Assembly (NCBI GenBank): GCA_003049465.1
Contig: PYSS01000003.1
Span: 496,001 to 560,000, forward strand
Direction: 5' to 3'
Source of the DNA: Magnaporthiopsis rhizophila
Taxonomy: Eukaryota; Ascomycota; Sordariomycetes; Magnaporthales; Magnaporthaceae
DNA length: 64,000 bases
In this document: in pieces, positions 1 through 13,102 of the stretch
Layout of the letters: each line of letters begins with the position of its first letter
Numbering within the stretch: position 1 is the stretch's first letter
Made by a program: the position numbers and the translations under genes
The notes under the pieces: model-generated
What the model was told of the DNA's origin: nothing
What the model saw: only the letters and a program-made list of their open reading frames with translations
Databases searched by the model: none

Positions 1-28
1 GGGACACCAAGCACCAAAACCGGCAGCC

Positions 29-1909
29 ATGAGAGGCCAGGAGAGGTCGGTCGGGCACGAGCTCGCGCAGGTGCTGCCCAAGGATGGCAAGCGGTGGTGG
101 CAGAAGCCGGAGCACCTGAAGCTCAACATCTGCCTGGGGGTGCTGATGTTCCTGACGAGCTCCAACGGCTTCGACGGCAGCATCATGAACGGCCTGCTGG
201 CGTTGCCGCAGTGGCGCACCTTCATGGCGAACCCGACTGGCGCTTGGTTGGGCTTTATCAACGCCATCTACTCACTGGGCGCCGCCGTTACCTACCCCGT
301 AGCCGCCCTTATCAGCAACAAGTGGGGGCGCAAGTCCGGGATCTGGATGAGTATCGTCACGGCCATCATCGGCACCGTGGTGCAAACAGCCGCGCCCAAC
401 GAGGTCGCCTTTATCGTCGGCCGCTTCATAATGGGCTTGTCGCAGGGCTTTTCCGTCGGTGGGCCGCTCCTCATCGCCGAGGTCGCGTACCCTACCGAGC
501 GTGGCATCATCTCGAATCTTTGTAAGTGGTCTCTCTCCCTCGCTTGCTCGCCTTGGCCACTGGCCTTCCTTGACGACGAGGCTAGGTAGGTAAAGTAGAA
601 AAAGCTAACGCAAAAATCCGCCTCCACTTAGACAACTGCGGTTGGTACGTTGGCGCCGTGGTCGCGGCCTGGGCCACCTTCGGCACGCGTACCTTCGAGA
701 GCTCTGCGTCCTGGCGGGTCCCCTCGGGTCTGATGGCGCTGTTACCTGTGCTGGTCATCCCGGCGCTCTGGGTCGTCGACGAGTCGCCGCGCTGGCTGGT
801 GTCGGTGGGTCGCGGGGACGAGGCTCGGCGCAACCTGGCAAAATCTCACATCGGGTCCGAGGCCGACGTGGACCACCCGCTCATCGCTTTCGAGATGGCC
901 GAGATCGAGCAGACCATCGCGGCCGAGCGCGAGGCCAAGGAGTCCACATCCTGGTCTGACCTGTGGTCCACGCCCGGCAACAGGCACAGGCTATGGATCT
1001 CCATCTCCATCGGCTTCTTCGCCCAGTTTGTCGGCAACGGCGTCGTCAGCTACTACCTGGCCCTTGTGCTCGATTCGGTCGGTATCAAAGGCGTTACCGA
1101 GCAGACGCTCATCGCAGCCCTGATTCAAGTCTGGAACCTGCTCTGGTCCTCGAGCGCCTCCTTCCTCATCGACCGCGTCGGCCGCAAGCCCCTGTTCCTG
1201 CTTAGTGTAAGTACCGCAAATTCGGTGGATTTCTGCCCGTGCCCTCGAGGCTCGGCTCCCTAGCTCCTTGGCCCCCTTGGCTAACTGATAGACATAGGGA
1301 ACCATCATGTTGGTGTCATACATCATCATCACTGGTCTCTCGGGCGGCTTTGCCGAGACGAAGAACACGCACACCGGCATTGCCGTCGTCCCCTTCCTCT
1401 TCATCTACTTCCTCGGCTACGACATCTCCCTCACGCCACTCCTGGTGTCGTACCCCGTTGAGATCTGGCCATACGCCCTGCGAGCGCGCGGTCTTTCTGT
1501 GACGCTGCTCACGACGGTCTTCGTGCTCTTCTTCAACACGTTCGTCAACCCGATAGCGCTCGACGCCATCGGCTGGAAGTACTACATTGTTTTCGTGGCG
1601 GTACTGGTGGCCTTCTTGCTCAGCGTATACTTCACATACCCCGAGACCCGGGGCCGCACTCTCGAGAACATGGCGGAGCTGTTTGACGGCGAGGGCGCAG
1701 CCGTCGCGCACGTCACGGCCGAGCAGATGCTGGTCAATGCCAAGGTCGACGAGCCGCTACCGCCGTACTCAAAGAAGGCCCCTACCAGTGACGGACTGAC
1801 ACAGGCGGCGAGCGCCACGGTGGGGTCTGAGCACATTGAGCAGATCGCCCGGCTGTCATCGTCGGATGAGGATTTGAAGAAGAAGGAAGGCGGCGGCGAG
1901 AAGCAATAG
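29..1909 (+). CDS. MFS sugar transporter (lactose/cellodextrin-type sugar porter)
   Basis: Plasma-membrane sugar/H+ symporter of the MFS sugar porter family, 559 aa from three exons: 29-521, 632-1206 and 1298-1909. Both introns have GTAAGT donors, CTAAC branch sites and AG acceptors, and the phases join cleanly. Seen in the protein: FDGSIMNGL in the first membrane segment, GRKSG in loop 2-3, DESPRWL in the central loop, IDRVGRKP in loop 8-9 and PETRGRTLENM after TM12, the usual sugar porter signatures. The segment QFVGNGVVSYYL in TM7 resembles the lactose/cellodextrin transporter clade rather than classical hexose carriers, so a disaccharide substrate is an inference. The C-terminal tail is Lys/Glu-rich and cytosolic. 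Only 28 bp of upstream sequence are present, so the promoter lies outside the window. Confidence 0.9.
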
Positions 1910-2368
1910 AAGAGGGCCGGACCGCTTGTTATTGATGTAATGAGATGATAGCAGTTATTTGACTGGTGGTATTTAAATATGTATTGATTATCTCGAAATT
2001 CCATGTGGTATATCATATATGGACGCACGTGCCAGCATGACTTAAGCAACAGGCGGGGCCCCGCAGGCTGGTCGGGCGAAAAGCTCTCAGCAGCAGTGCG
2101 AGCGAGCTGGCGCTGATGACGGAATTTCAACCTTGGGAATCCACTGCTTTCCAAGCTGTTGCGACTTTCACGTCTCCAGCCTGCGCGACCGACCACTCCC
2201 CGCACACTCAACTCTCCCGAGATTTCGACTGCAGCTGGCTGCCCTCGCATACTCGATAGTCCGATCCCTGCCCCAACCCCGTTCGCCTTTCGGCAAAATC
2301 CTCCCCAGCTCCCGTGTGGCTGCCGCTGCTGCCGCCGTCGTCTTCGTCATCGATTTCGAGCCGCAGAC
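1910..2368. other. Intergenic: 3' end of the transporter and promoter of ATG27
   Basis: No gene. The first 150 bp are AT-rich and look like the transporter's 3' UTR. The remainder is CT-rich and contains short frames without family features, and should hold the ATG27 promoter and 5' UTR. Confidence 0.6.
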
Positions 2369-3597
2369 ATGGCAACCACTGCCCACGAGACCCGTCAGAC
2401 CGCGAGGCCCAGGTCGCCGCCCAGGACGACGGCGACCAGCCTACTGCTGTCTTTTATGATGGCGAGTGGCGCGTCGGCGGCCATGGACTGTAGCCACATC
2501 CAGGCCGACAACCACGAATTCGACCTCTCGGCCCTCAAGGGGCCGCACAGCGTCGTCACCAGCGTCCTGCACGCCGAGGGCTTCACAAACGTCACCTACA
2601 CCCTCGACCTATGCGGCCCTCTCAAAGCCCCGGAAGGAGGCAAGAAGGCGTGTCCAGATGGCACTTGGGGTAAATCAGACCTTTTTCCTCCCAGTCGCTT
2701 TCACTCGCTTCATTCTTTTGCTTGGCAACCAACTAACCACCCCTTTCCTTTCCTCTCTTAGTCTGCGGAATGTGGCACCACATCGACCCCGACTCCAAAG
2801 CGGACGTCCCCCTCGAACACCGCGTCATCGCCGGCGATGTCGAGGGCCGCGCGCTCGGCGAGACCTTCACGCGCCTGAGTACGTCGGCCAGCGAAAAGGA
2901 CAAGGGCAAGGAGGGCGTTCGGGTCCTGCTGCAGGGCGGCCTGTTCCAGGACCGGAAGCAAAAGGCCGTCGTCGACCTGCTATGCAAGGACTCGGTCGAG
3001 GGCACCGAGGGCGAGATCGACCCGGACAAGGATCTGTCCAAGCCGAGCGCCACGACCAGCAAGTCCGCCGCCGCCGCCACCGCCACTACGGCAGTGTCGG
3101 TGCACGTCGTCCGCGCGGATGACAAAAACAAGGACGGGGTGCCCGTCCAGATCAAGAAGCCCGACGCGGCCCTGATCTGGGACAGTTATGGCCCGTCCGA
3201 GGAAGAACCAGGCAGCGTTGACGCCCTGAAGCTGACGTGGTACACAAAACACGCATGCGAGAAGAGATCTGGTGGTGGTGGTGGTGTTGGCAAGGATGAG
3301 AGCAAGCACTGGGGCTTCTTTACGTGGATAATCATACTGTGCGTGCCTTGTCTTCCCACTTCTACTTCAATGCCTCCTGCTTGAGCTAACCTACAACCCA
3401 GCGTATTCCTCGGCGCGGCCGCGTACATCATCTTCGGCTCGTGGCTGAACTATACCCGCTACGGCGCCCGTGGATGGGACCTGCTCCCGCACGGCGACAC
3501 CATCCGCGACGTCCCTTACCTCCTCCAGGACTGGGTCAGGAGGTTGCTCCAGACGATCCAGGGAGGAGGGAGCAGGGGCGGCTACAGCGCCGTCTGA
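2369..3597 (+). CDS. ATG27: Autophagy-related membrane protein Atg27
   Basis: Type I membrane protein cycling between Golgi, endosome and vacuole that supports Atg9 vesicle trafficking, 357 aa from exons 2369-2669, 2762-3338 and 3402-3597. Seen: a hydrophobic signal segment near residues 22-38, then a luminal MRH-like domain starting DCSHIQ with the family pattern LKGPHSVVTS and paired cysteines (DLCGPL, KACPDG, VCGMWHH, LLCKDS). One membrane span lies around residues 285-307 and is split by intron 2. The cytosolic tail ends in YSAV, the tyrosine sorting motif known from yeast Atg27, which supports both the identity and the last exon. The start chosen is the first ATG in frame; the upstream open frame lacks family similarity. 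The luminal domain carries an Ala/Thr-rich insertion and a poly-Gly run, both likely species-specific. Confidence 0.92.
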
Positions 3598-5013
3598 CCC
3601 TGGGCCTCTTATATCCCCTTTGTTTTTTTGGGTTGGAAAGTATTGTCGGTACCAGTAGAGAGAAGGGATTTTTGTTGACGCTAGGTTTTTTTTCTATTTG
3701 CTCCTCTCCCCTTTAGCCCTACAGGATACTCAGCTAGAGGGTTCCGTTTACGAGCCGAGCTCCACGGTGACTCGGATTGCTTCAGATGACGGTCCCATAG
3801 CCATGATCCCGGGAAGTCTCCTCCACTCGCGCTCTTGTGTGTCTATAGCACAACCCGTGTCCCCTGGTCTCGGGATAGAAGCCTCCGAGAATGGCTTCCG
3901 TTTCTTGCTCTCTCCGTTTTGTTCTGTATCTCTTATCTACAGGCCTTCTCCCGTGATTCCCATCCTTGTATCTCGGGGGAACCACTATCTACCTACCTAC
4001 TTTCTCGTCCCGTTTCTCTTACAGACCCGCTACTGGCGTTCGGAATATACTTTTCTCACTTCTTTCTCTTGTGTTGCTTGTCTAGTTTAAGATCATAATT
4101 CCTTGGCGGCGGCCAGTAGAGAGCAAGGGAAAGCTAGCTACCTACTACTATTGTTTATTATTATCATCTATAAATGGATACGGGCGGTGCGCCCTTGGAT
4201 TTTTTGGGGATGACGGTTGGCCGAGAGTGCGCAGGAGGATCGATGCCACGTTTTCCTCGCGTAGATACAGAGCAGATTCTATACCATTGTGACATGCCTG
4301 CACGACAACACGACCGCAGCCATGGCGTGCTCCCAGTGTATTCATGGTCACGAGAAAGACAATCCTGATGATTGACAACAGCAGCAGGACGGACGCAACG
4401 AGCAAAATAAACCGTGCCTGAAAGGGCTACTATTAAGGGCGTTTGTGGAACTAAAAACAAACCAAAACAGGCTTCAAGTCAAGAAATCAAGTTAGAGACT
4501 GATCGTGATGTTCCTTTCCCCAACCTTTTTTTCCCCTGCACCCTCCCCAACGTGATTGTCGTTAGCTTGAATCCCGGTTCTCCTTTTTGCAAACCCACCC
4601 AGACCAGCCGTCTGACATTGGATCCGTCCAAAATGGGAGATGAAAGTTTGGTATAAAGCGAAGAGGTAAAAACAAGTCCAGCCCTAATTTATATCAGGAA
4701 AGAACAATAACAAAAGTATTCATAAGTATGTTTTCCCTTAAAAGAACTCTGCGTTTGAGACCGTTGGTTGAGGGGGTATTCCGGAGCCGAAAAGTAACAG
4801 GAAAAGAGAGAAGAGTAGGAAACAGAAGAGGAGAAGAGACAATAAAACCACCCGATCATGAAAGAAAACGTTTCGACGCATTAACGGAAGACATACCCGT
4901 GACAAATAAGGGTAGCATAACCACAGCACAAAATTCTTCCAAGAAACAATCGTTCTCAACCCCAATTCGCTCATCAACCTCCTTCCATGTAACTGTTGAA
5001 ATCGCCAACCTCC
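3598..5013. other. Intergenic between convergent ATG27 and KCS1
   Basis: 1.4 kb containing the two 3' UTRs. Short frames on both strands are low-complexity or unrelated to known families. A TATAAATG string near 4169 leads only to a 64-codon frame without recognisable features. No gene is supported. Confidence 0.6.
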
Positions 5014-8000
5014 CTACTCACTGACACAGCCCTCGTCTCCCGAACACTCGTCTTCGGCCGCGTTGAAGCAATCGCCAACGGCGCCGTCACCCCTGGTACC
5101 GCCACCGCCGTTCCTGTGTCCGGCGGCAGCGGCCGAGGCCAGGCCAAGACCGAGCTCTTGGCGCGTCTCGCGCTGTATCTTCAAAAAGTATCGGCGCAGG
5201 CTCCGCAGGCCCCTCAGGAACCCGCGGTCCGGCTCGCCCGGGTGCTGGGGCGGACAGGGCTTCTCGGCCATGGACGACGCGTCGCCAAGCACCGCAGGCG
5301 TGACACTGTTTGCAAAGTCGGCCATCTTGAAGTCTATCTCGCGTTTGTTCCGCCGCTTCTTCCGCGCCGCTGCCGATCCGTTCTGGTAGACGTCCTCGGT
5401 GTCCGTGGCGAAGTCGGTCGTCGAGTCCTCTATCGTGGTAGTGTCGTTGTCGGCGTCGTCCTGGCTCGTGTCGCCGTCGTAAAACATGAGCAGGCTAGCC
5501 GCATAAAAGCGGTATCCGTCGAGCCGGCGGATGATCACCTCGAGCTGACGCAGCTTCTCCAGCACCGTGGGTATGTGACGCAGGATACTGGCCCGGTCAA
5601 CACCGTCGTACAGGAATCGCTCAAGCGCGCCCTGGAACTCCGCCCCGGCCTTGAGGTCGCGACCGTAGTACTTGTCACGAAATATATAAGTCTGAGACTT
5701 GACGTCCCAGACCTGCAGCCCGCACACACGTACGCCGAGCTCACGTGATGTCGTCCCGGCGCATTTGCGGTGCTGGGACTCCTGCTTCTTGGGGTTCGCG
5801 TCCACGCCGTACTGCCGGGTGCCCATCTTGAGGTCCATGATACACGGCCTCTTCATCCCGGCCGTCAGGTCCTCAAGCAGCAGGAAGTACTCAACGCGCG
5901 AATCGCGCTGCGTCTGTGCCTCCTTGGGGTTGATGGGGCGTGGGATCCGCTTGAGCTCCGCTGTCGGGCTGGCAGTCCCAGAGGTGACGGTGGAAGGGTA
6001 GTTGGACACCGCCCAGGAATCGGCGGTGCCCGCTGACGCTTGATGAGTGCCGTTTGCGCGGGCTGGTTGCGCGGCGTCCACGCCTGCCTCCAAGCTAGAG
6101 TCAGGCTTGAAGTGCGCGTCATCTGGCCCCTGGAAGTACTCGAGAGTACCTCTGGACTCCAGGTCCTGATCAGCCTTTCTCCGGAGCCCTGAACCTGAGT
6201 AGCGTCGTCTCTTATTTGCAACCTTTTCGCCCAATATCTCGGGCTCGGGCGCGCTCGTGCCCGTGATGTCCTGAGGGACACAATCATCCTTCTTCTCCTC
6301 AGCTTCAAGGCTTTCTCGGCGGTCATCTTCATCTCCGCAGACAGGGCGACCCGCGTCGATGCTATGGCCCTTTGGCCGTCTGGAGAAGTGTTGGTTCTCG
6401 ATGAGACCGGGCCCGTCTGTGGTAGGGCAATCTGGGTCCGAATCCGCCCTTTCGATGGGCGTGCTCTTGGGGACAGGAATGTGCGCGTCGGATGTCGACG
6501 GGCGAAGAAAGTTGGGCAGCGATGACCGAGGGAACGTTCGCTGAGAGCGTCTGTGGGGCCGCATCGGGACCGGGTGCTTCAAGAAGACGTCGTTGAAGAC
6601 CTCGTTGCGGAGTCGCTTGTTGACGGTCGTTGCGCCCCAGCTGTTGGCGTGACGGCCCTCCAGGGTCGGCCGGTGGATCAGCCTCCTCTGTGAGCCGTCT
6701 TGGACGTCGCCCGATAGGGTGACGGCCGAGCTGCTCCGGAACCGACTGGCCTGCGCGGGCACAACCGGCTTGGGCGAGGGCTGCAGCAGGTGCCGGGGGA
6801 GTATATGTTGATTATCAACAAACGTGACAGTGGGCACCGGAATTTGACTTGATTGCAGAGATTGACTGATTACTCTATGGTGCGGAGGCATCGCCTGGGC
6901 ACTCTCTGGTGCCTTGGTCTGGACCTCATGCTGAACTGCGCTCCCATTGCTTCCCAGCGCCCCATTCGATGCGGCCTGGTCGATCAGCTTCCGGTCTAGG
7001 GCGGGAGCATCCTCCCTCTTGAGCGTCGACTTGCGCCGTGGCTGCTTGTGGAAAGTCACGTTCAAAACCCCGATATATCTAGACAGTATAACATTAGCAC
7101 ACTTAACACCAAAAAACAAACGACTACAAATCGACAAAGAGACGAATCGAGGGGCAGTGAAGCTCCGCCAAGGGGTGGTTGATGGTGAGGTGGATGGATT
7201 GGAGCCAGGCGGCCAGGGGCAGGGTTAGTAGTTCTTAATTGAGAGGTAGGTGGATGATATGTACCTCGGAAGGAAAGCGAGAAGATCTCCGACATCGCGC
7301 TCTATACGCTCGTAGAACTCGTTCTCGCGATTGTTCAGCTGCTTGCACACTGCACGCTTCGAGAATCGCCAAAGTGTCGTGTGGCCGCCGACTTGGTGCT
7401 TGTAGGGAATAAGCTCGATGGCCTCCAACGTCGGCTCTGGGGGTGACTGCTCTTCCACTGCCGGCCCATCCAAGGGTTGCGGTGCTGCCGGGGGTTGAAC
7501 AGGACTGCGCGGATCGCCATTTGACGCGACAAACTCGTCCGTAGAGCGTTTGATTAGAGAGAACTCGGTCTTGGACGTCTCGGATCTCATAGCCGACATA
7601 TCTCCGTTCTGGCTTGGCCGAGCAGGAGACTGCTCTTCTTCCTCATGTTGATCGGCTTCGGGCTCATCCGCCTTGACAAGCCAGTCATCGCCTCTCGGCG
7701 GTGCCCGCTGGCCTGGCGGCTGTCGCTGTAGACTCACTGGCGCTGTGGGCGCAGTCCCCGAGGGCTCCTGCGGAGCTTGATGCGGCACAAAGACAGCAGA
7801 CGATATTTTCTCCTCGCTGGAATCGTCTCCGTCTTCACCACTGCCAGCCGTTGCAGTGCTGTCGCCAGAGTTCCTGCGTTCGTGGCCCTGTCCCGTGGTA
7901 GTAATTGCCGGTTCTGGGAGCAATGCGTAGTCTTCGGCCTTGGTGCCATCGTGGCGTCTCGCTGCCGAATCCTTCAATGTTGGCGTTTTGTCGATCACTA

Positions 8001-9549
8001 GAGGATGCCCAAAGTAATCAGAGCCCTGTCCAGTACGACTCGCATCTGCCAGCACCGGGGATCGAGTTGCTTGGATCAGGTCCGCGAGCCCCGTGCCCAT
8101 AAGGTCTCGAGGAGACTGATCCACGCCCGACTGCTTGTCGCCTTCGTCGACGTCGGCGTACTCTACTTGGGGTATGGATTCGAGTTGTGGGGATAATGCG
8201 TCCCTCCCATGACCTCCGTGCCTCGAGGATTCCTTTTTCTTCGTCTTTTCCTCTGGCAGACCTTCTTTGAAGAAACGCAAGCTGTGACTCGCCTTGCGGC
8301 TGCGGTTGTTGGGTTCAATGCCGGACAGAACCTCCGTCACAGACTTCTCGACCTGGCCGTCGCGCAAGCTATCTCTCTCACCGCTACCTATCGACCATAT
8401 CTTTTCTGGGCCCATGGACACCCTATGTTCGATATTCCGTGGCCTCTGGGGGCCCCTCGACTCAGGGGCTCCGCTTGGATCTTCGCCCTGCGCAGCGCGT
8501 TGCTGGTTAGGGACTCGAGGAGGGGGATTTGGCGAGGTGGGTGTGGCTTTCTCAGCGGCAGGAGCGGTGCTAGAGGGAGTTACAGGACTCTGAGAGGGCC
8601 AGCGACCCTCCCGATCAAGCTCATCAAGTGAGCTGCCCCGGTTGGTGTTCTGTGGCCGAAGGCCATGCTGCACCCAAGTCCTCGGATCTGCACCGCCGTA
8701 CTCGATGCCATTGCGGCTCGGGGTCGGATATAGCTTGTTGATGGGGGATGGGTGAGAGGAAGTCGAAACGGTTATGGTCGAGACAACGGTTGAGGCCGGC
8801 ATGGTGGGCGGGTGAGGCGCGAAACGGGCTTGGGGGGCTGTCAGGGAACCGGCATCGTTGCCTTGCGGTGGCGTGTCGCCGCGAGCATCTTTATGGCTGG
8901 TAACAGCTTGGGGTGGTGCGGATGAGCCGTTCAGCTGCTTGCCCGAGGGACTCTGGCTGCCTTGAGCTTGGGTTTGTGAAGAGATACGGGTGAGGTCTGG
9001 ATGGCCAGCAGCACTGGGAGAGGAGGTCGAAACAGAAGGAAGGATGCCGCGAGCCGAAGCCAGAGCCTGTGTCAGCAGAGACGGACCACTAGAGCGCTGC
9101 AGTATGGGACCCCGGGCCTTTTTATTTCGATCTGTCCCGCTGGGTGGCGCCTGCTGCTGGGTCTGGACTGGGGCGGGAGCCAGGTCTTGGGCGAGCGATG
9201 GGGATGGGGGTGCCGTTTGGGCTGCCGGAACAGGGGCTCGGACTGGGAAAAGCACGGAGACCGGGGGTGGTGCTGATGCTGATGCTAATGGCACTCCTGA
9301 TCCTGGCAACGGCAGGCCCGTTTGCACATGTTCTGCAGCAGCTCCCCGATCTGCACACATATGGGCGTTTGCGGCCATGTCTGAATCCGTATCTGGCGCG
9401 GGGCCAGAGACATGACCGCGATCCGGCCATGACCCATGGGACGAGGCGGCGATGGGGTGTGGTGGTGGTGGATCGGCAGGCACTAGGCTTGGTGTGTTCA
9501 GCAGCAGGGCTGGTGCGGTATTTTCGAGCTGGGACGACGGGCTAGACAT
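5014..9549 (-). CDS. KCS1: Inositol hexakisphosphate kinase (Kcs1/IP6K family)
   Basis: Makes inositol pyrophosphates (5-InsP7) from InsP6, signalling to phosphate homeostasis, vacuole and stress responses. The model is complement(5014-7078, 7265-9549), 1449 aa. The 186-bp intron (donor GTACAT, acceptor CTAG) joins LLAFLPR to YIGVLNVTF, restoring the N-lobe seen in the family. Seen: about 700 residues of Ser/Pro/Gln-rich disordered N-terminus, then HQVGGH (718-723), an ATP-lobe strand with VCKQLNNRE, the hallmark catalytic motif PCIMDLKMG at about 1173-1181, and IDFKMADFA at about 1343, the late metal-binding IDF motif. A roughly 380-residue disordered stretch separates the N-lobe start from the catalytic motif. 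The start is the first ATG; the C-terminus is acidic. Confidence 0.93.
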
Positions 9550-12500
9550 GGGGAAAACATCTGGCAGGCGCGTTGGGGGGAGGCAGTGTGCGAGAACGGC
9601 TCGTGATGGTTGGCTGGCGGTGGGTGGACTGGCTGCTGGGACGGTTGGGCGCCGCTGCTGTTATCCGGGCCGTGTGGGGGCGCGGGTGGTGGTGGTGGTG
9701 TGTTGCGAGGGAAAGGACGGCGAGGGAACGAAACGGAGGCGGTCGAGTTTGGTTTCTTCGCTTTGCTACGGCGGCGGCGTGGTGTGGCAAAAACGGGCTG
9801 GGGGAGTTCTGCGTTTTTTGGATTTGCGGTGAGCTTGCGTTGTCGGTGCGGCCGAGCTGGGCTAATCGAAGTCAGTCCCTCGTGCAGACTCAATGCTCCT
9901 GGTGGTGAAACTTGTGGAGGGGCGCGTGCGAGCTGCCGATAGACACACTGGCGACAGCAGCGACACCATACCTGGGGGAAGCCGATTCGGGATTCGGGCT
10001 AGTATGTGCGCAACTTGGGATGCGGGTGATATCTGAACCTCCCGAGATAAGAGGCGGACTGGGGCGTTTGGTGACCGACGTCAGTGGGAGGGTGGTGGCT
10101 TTGGCTCGTTGGCTCGTCAGAGTTGGGTGAGGATTGGGTGTGCAAAAGGTGGTGTGCGTCTTGTCCATGTGCGTGTGCGAAAGTGGTTGGGTGTGGGCTG
10201 CTTTGGGCTGGGCCGCCATCGAACGTCAATCAATTCATGAGGGGTGGCTGCATCCACACACCTACCCGGCACACAGCGCTGGGCTGGCCTCCTGGACTGC
10301 CAAATCCCAACCCCAACCGGACCAGACAGGGGCCCCGCCAGTGCCGTCCCCACGTCTCGCTTCTTGACCGCAGGAACAAGCGGCGGGGCTGCCGTGGACT
10401 CGAAGGCAATCCGAGACGGCAGATTCCCGGCACATCAATGATGGATAAAACGCGCTTTCCTTGCCACGCTTGCCCATCCTGCTTCAAATGTGACCCTTTT
10501 GCATTTGGCCCCGGCCATCAGCGCACATGGCATCAATGTCACGGCTGCGCCGAATGATGACGTTTGTTTGGTGTTTCACAGCATCGAATTGTTTCTTGTC
10601 GCGCCGGGCGCACTCCTGGCGGACCCGTGCTGGCAGGGGATACACAACAGGAAAAAAGGAGCCGACGCCCGCATCCCGCGGCATGCATCCAAATTCAAAT
10701 CCGTCGGCAGGTTGAATCGCCTCGCCTGCCGACCAGATCGACATGAACTTGCCCGATCTTCAATCTTCATGTGTTACCTCTATCTCAGTCGCATTCAATT
10801 ATGAAATCCCTTGCCCAAAATGAGCAGAATGCTATCAGTATCTCTCGGCCGTTTGTGTCCCGCGCGGTAGCTGGCGTTTTACCGTCCGGTCCGACCAGAG
10901 GCGAATCTCGTACCACCGCATGCTTCAAGACAAAAAGAAGAACGGCCACGCCCAAGGTTCCGTGTTTCTGCCAAGTCCTAGACACGCGATGCCCCAGGAA
11001 CGGATCCGAAGCGGCAGCAGGAGAGCCCCACAGCCCAACAGGCGGCCGGTAAAGAATCACGTCCCCAGCCCGAGGCCTGTGAGAGGCTCGGCGAGGGGAA
11101 GAAAGAAAGGAAAACCAAAAATCTGTTTGTCCAGGTGGCTCGACTAAGACGGACGGCACGGCTCGCATTGGTCTAAGGCCCATTGATGATATGAGCTTAA
11201 CCATTTGCGTCCCACGTTTTACGGTGCATTTTGACTCCTAATTGACAGGTCATTTTGGTCTTTACCCCCTCCGTTGGCGCCTCGTCTGCACCTTAACCGG
11301 TGCCAGCATCTACGGATCGGCTGAAGAGGAACCAGTGAAATCGGGGTTGTTCCAGGCTTGGCGTCTCTTTTGCTGGGGATTGATGTTGCTGTACGCCGGG
11401 TGCCGACACCGCTGCTCATGTCCCCTTCATGCAAGTGAGTTGGCACCCATGGATTCCGTGCCCTCCCCGCGCGACCATGGCCTTGTAACCGCCAATCATC
11501 AAAGAACGTGGTACGGACCAAACAATCCGTTTGGAGAATGGCCTTCACCATAACCCGGCGCGAGCAGACCCTTTGAGTATCTCCCTTCTTCCCCTGCACA
11601 CAAAGCAGTGCCACCCATGCAAGAATCATAACCTCCAGCCATGTGACCACTCCCATACGCTGTCTTCATCGGCCTCAAAATGAAACGGATGCAGGTCGTT
11701 TCTCTTTGGCTGCATGGCAAAGGCCAAAAAGGGCGCTTTCTGCAGCCACCCATGCATAACACTCGCTTGGCTTATCCCAGGAGGCTTGTGAGGTTTCTCT
11801 GGCTCCTTATCACCCATCATGTCTGTCCCGGACAGAAAGCCTTGTCTGTGGAACGTTTCCTTGTTTGCCTCCGCTACGTTCCGCTCTGGAGGAGGGATCA
11901 GATAATGCACGTAATCATGCAAATCTGACCATAGGCACCCGTCTGACGCGCTGGGCTGCGAGCAGGGCTGGCCGGAACCTTCGTATCTCTCTCTTGTGGC
12001 TATCTCTCACAGTCTGATTAAGAGCCATAGAGATAGATAGGGATATTTCATATTCAGTGGCAGCAACGACCATTCATCATGAATGTTTGCTTCCTCCTTG
12101 ATCAGAACCGCCAGGTAAGAGCCAGAAGAAAAAAAAAAAGCAGGAAAGAAATACCACCCGAAGAGAGCTGCGGTTACTGTCATGTGTTCACCCATGGCTA
12201 TCTCGCCTGGATGATGCCAGCCCGTAATCTGGAGAAAGGTAACATCCTTGTCTGACCGCATACTCTTTTGGTCCTTCGAGATAGGCAGATGAGCCCCTAT
12301 CTAGTGGCGGCGATGATATGGACCCCTGGGAAGAAACGTCGGGTAGGACCAACCGTCTGCGCAAGGAGCACAGTCAAGCCAGGTAGGGGGTGAGAGATGT
12401 TTCCGGTACGCAAAATCCCGCCAGGCGACCACGCCACCATGAACCTTGAATGGATGGGGACACAGCCAGCCCTTCTGGCCAATTTCTAACTTTCTTGTGA

Positions 12501-13102
12501 CCGGGTTGTTCTCTTTTTACTTTTCCTCCCTCTTTTTTTTTCCTTCTCTCTTTTTCTTTTTTGCTTTGTGTCTTGCTTCATTAGCTGAATTCGGGTCCAT
12601 GTTACTCAGCATCGCCTCAGTGTACCACGTTCGAACATATTCGCACGACATATGTGTAGCTTGATGGATTGATAGACATCTAGGCTTCTACCTATGCGTT
12701 AAGGTACGCTGATACGCCTAAAGACGTCTTGTGATATTCGGGCTGGGTGCTTGCATTGCTGCTGGGACGCTAACATGGGATCACCAATGTGGTGGGAAAG
12801 AATCCAGGGTATGACAGAAGTGCCCGGCCGCTACCCGCTGTCCTCTTTGAACGTGCTTGTGATGGAAGAAATATACTGTGCTGCGAGGCATCGTGATCTA
12901 TGCGCTGATGGCATCAGGGCCACCCAAGTCGGTTGGGCTGCGTGGTATCAGAGATTACTAAAAAGGGACAAAAGAGAAATTCGGTGCAGAAAGGGGGCAT
13001 TTCTAAAACATAACCGGAATGCCGCCCAAAAAAAAAAAATTCAAGGCCTTTGAGCGGCCCGCAAACAAAGGTGACAAAAGTCCGCCTTGCTGCGCCCAGC
13101 GC
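9550..13102. other. 3.5-kb region without a supportable gene
   Basis: Upstream region of KCS1 and downstream region of the gene ending at 13103. The first about 350 bp are strongly G-rich on the + strand (GGT/GGTGG runs) and are probably the KCS1 5' UTR and promoter. The longest frames (10785-11204 minus, 11219-11656 minus) show no family motif or codon pattern like the neighbours. A CT-rich tract occurs near 12505-12570. A long 5' UTR or a noncoding transcript is possible. Confidence 0.5.

Noticed and set aside
11219..11656. 145-codon minus frame with hydrophobic start
   Set aside because: The leader MGVVTWLEVMILAWVALLC looks like a signal peptide, but the rest is Arg-rich random-like sequence without splice or family support.
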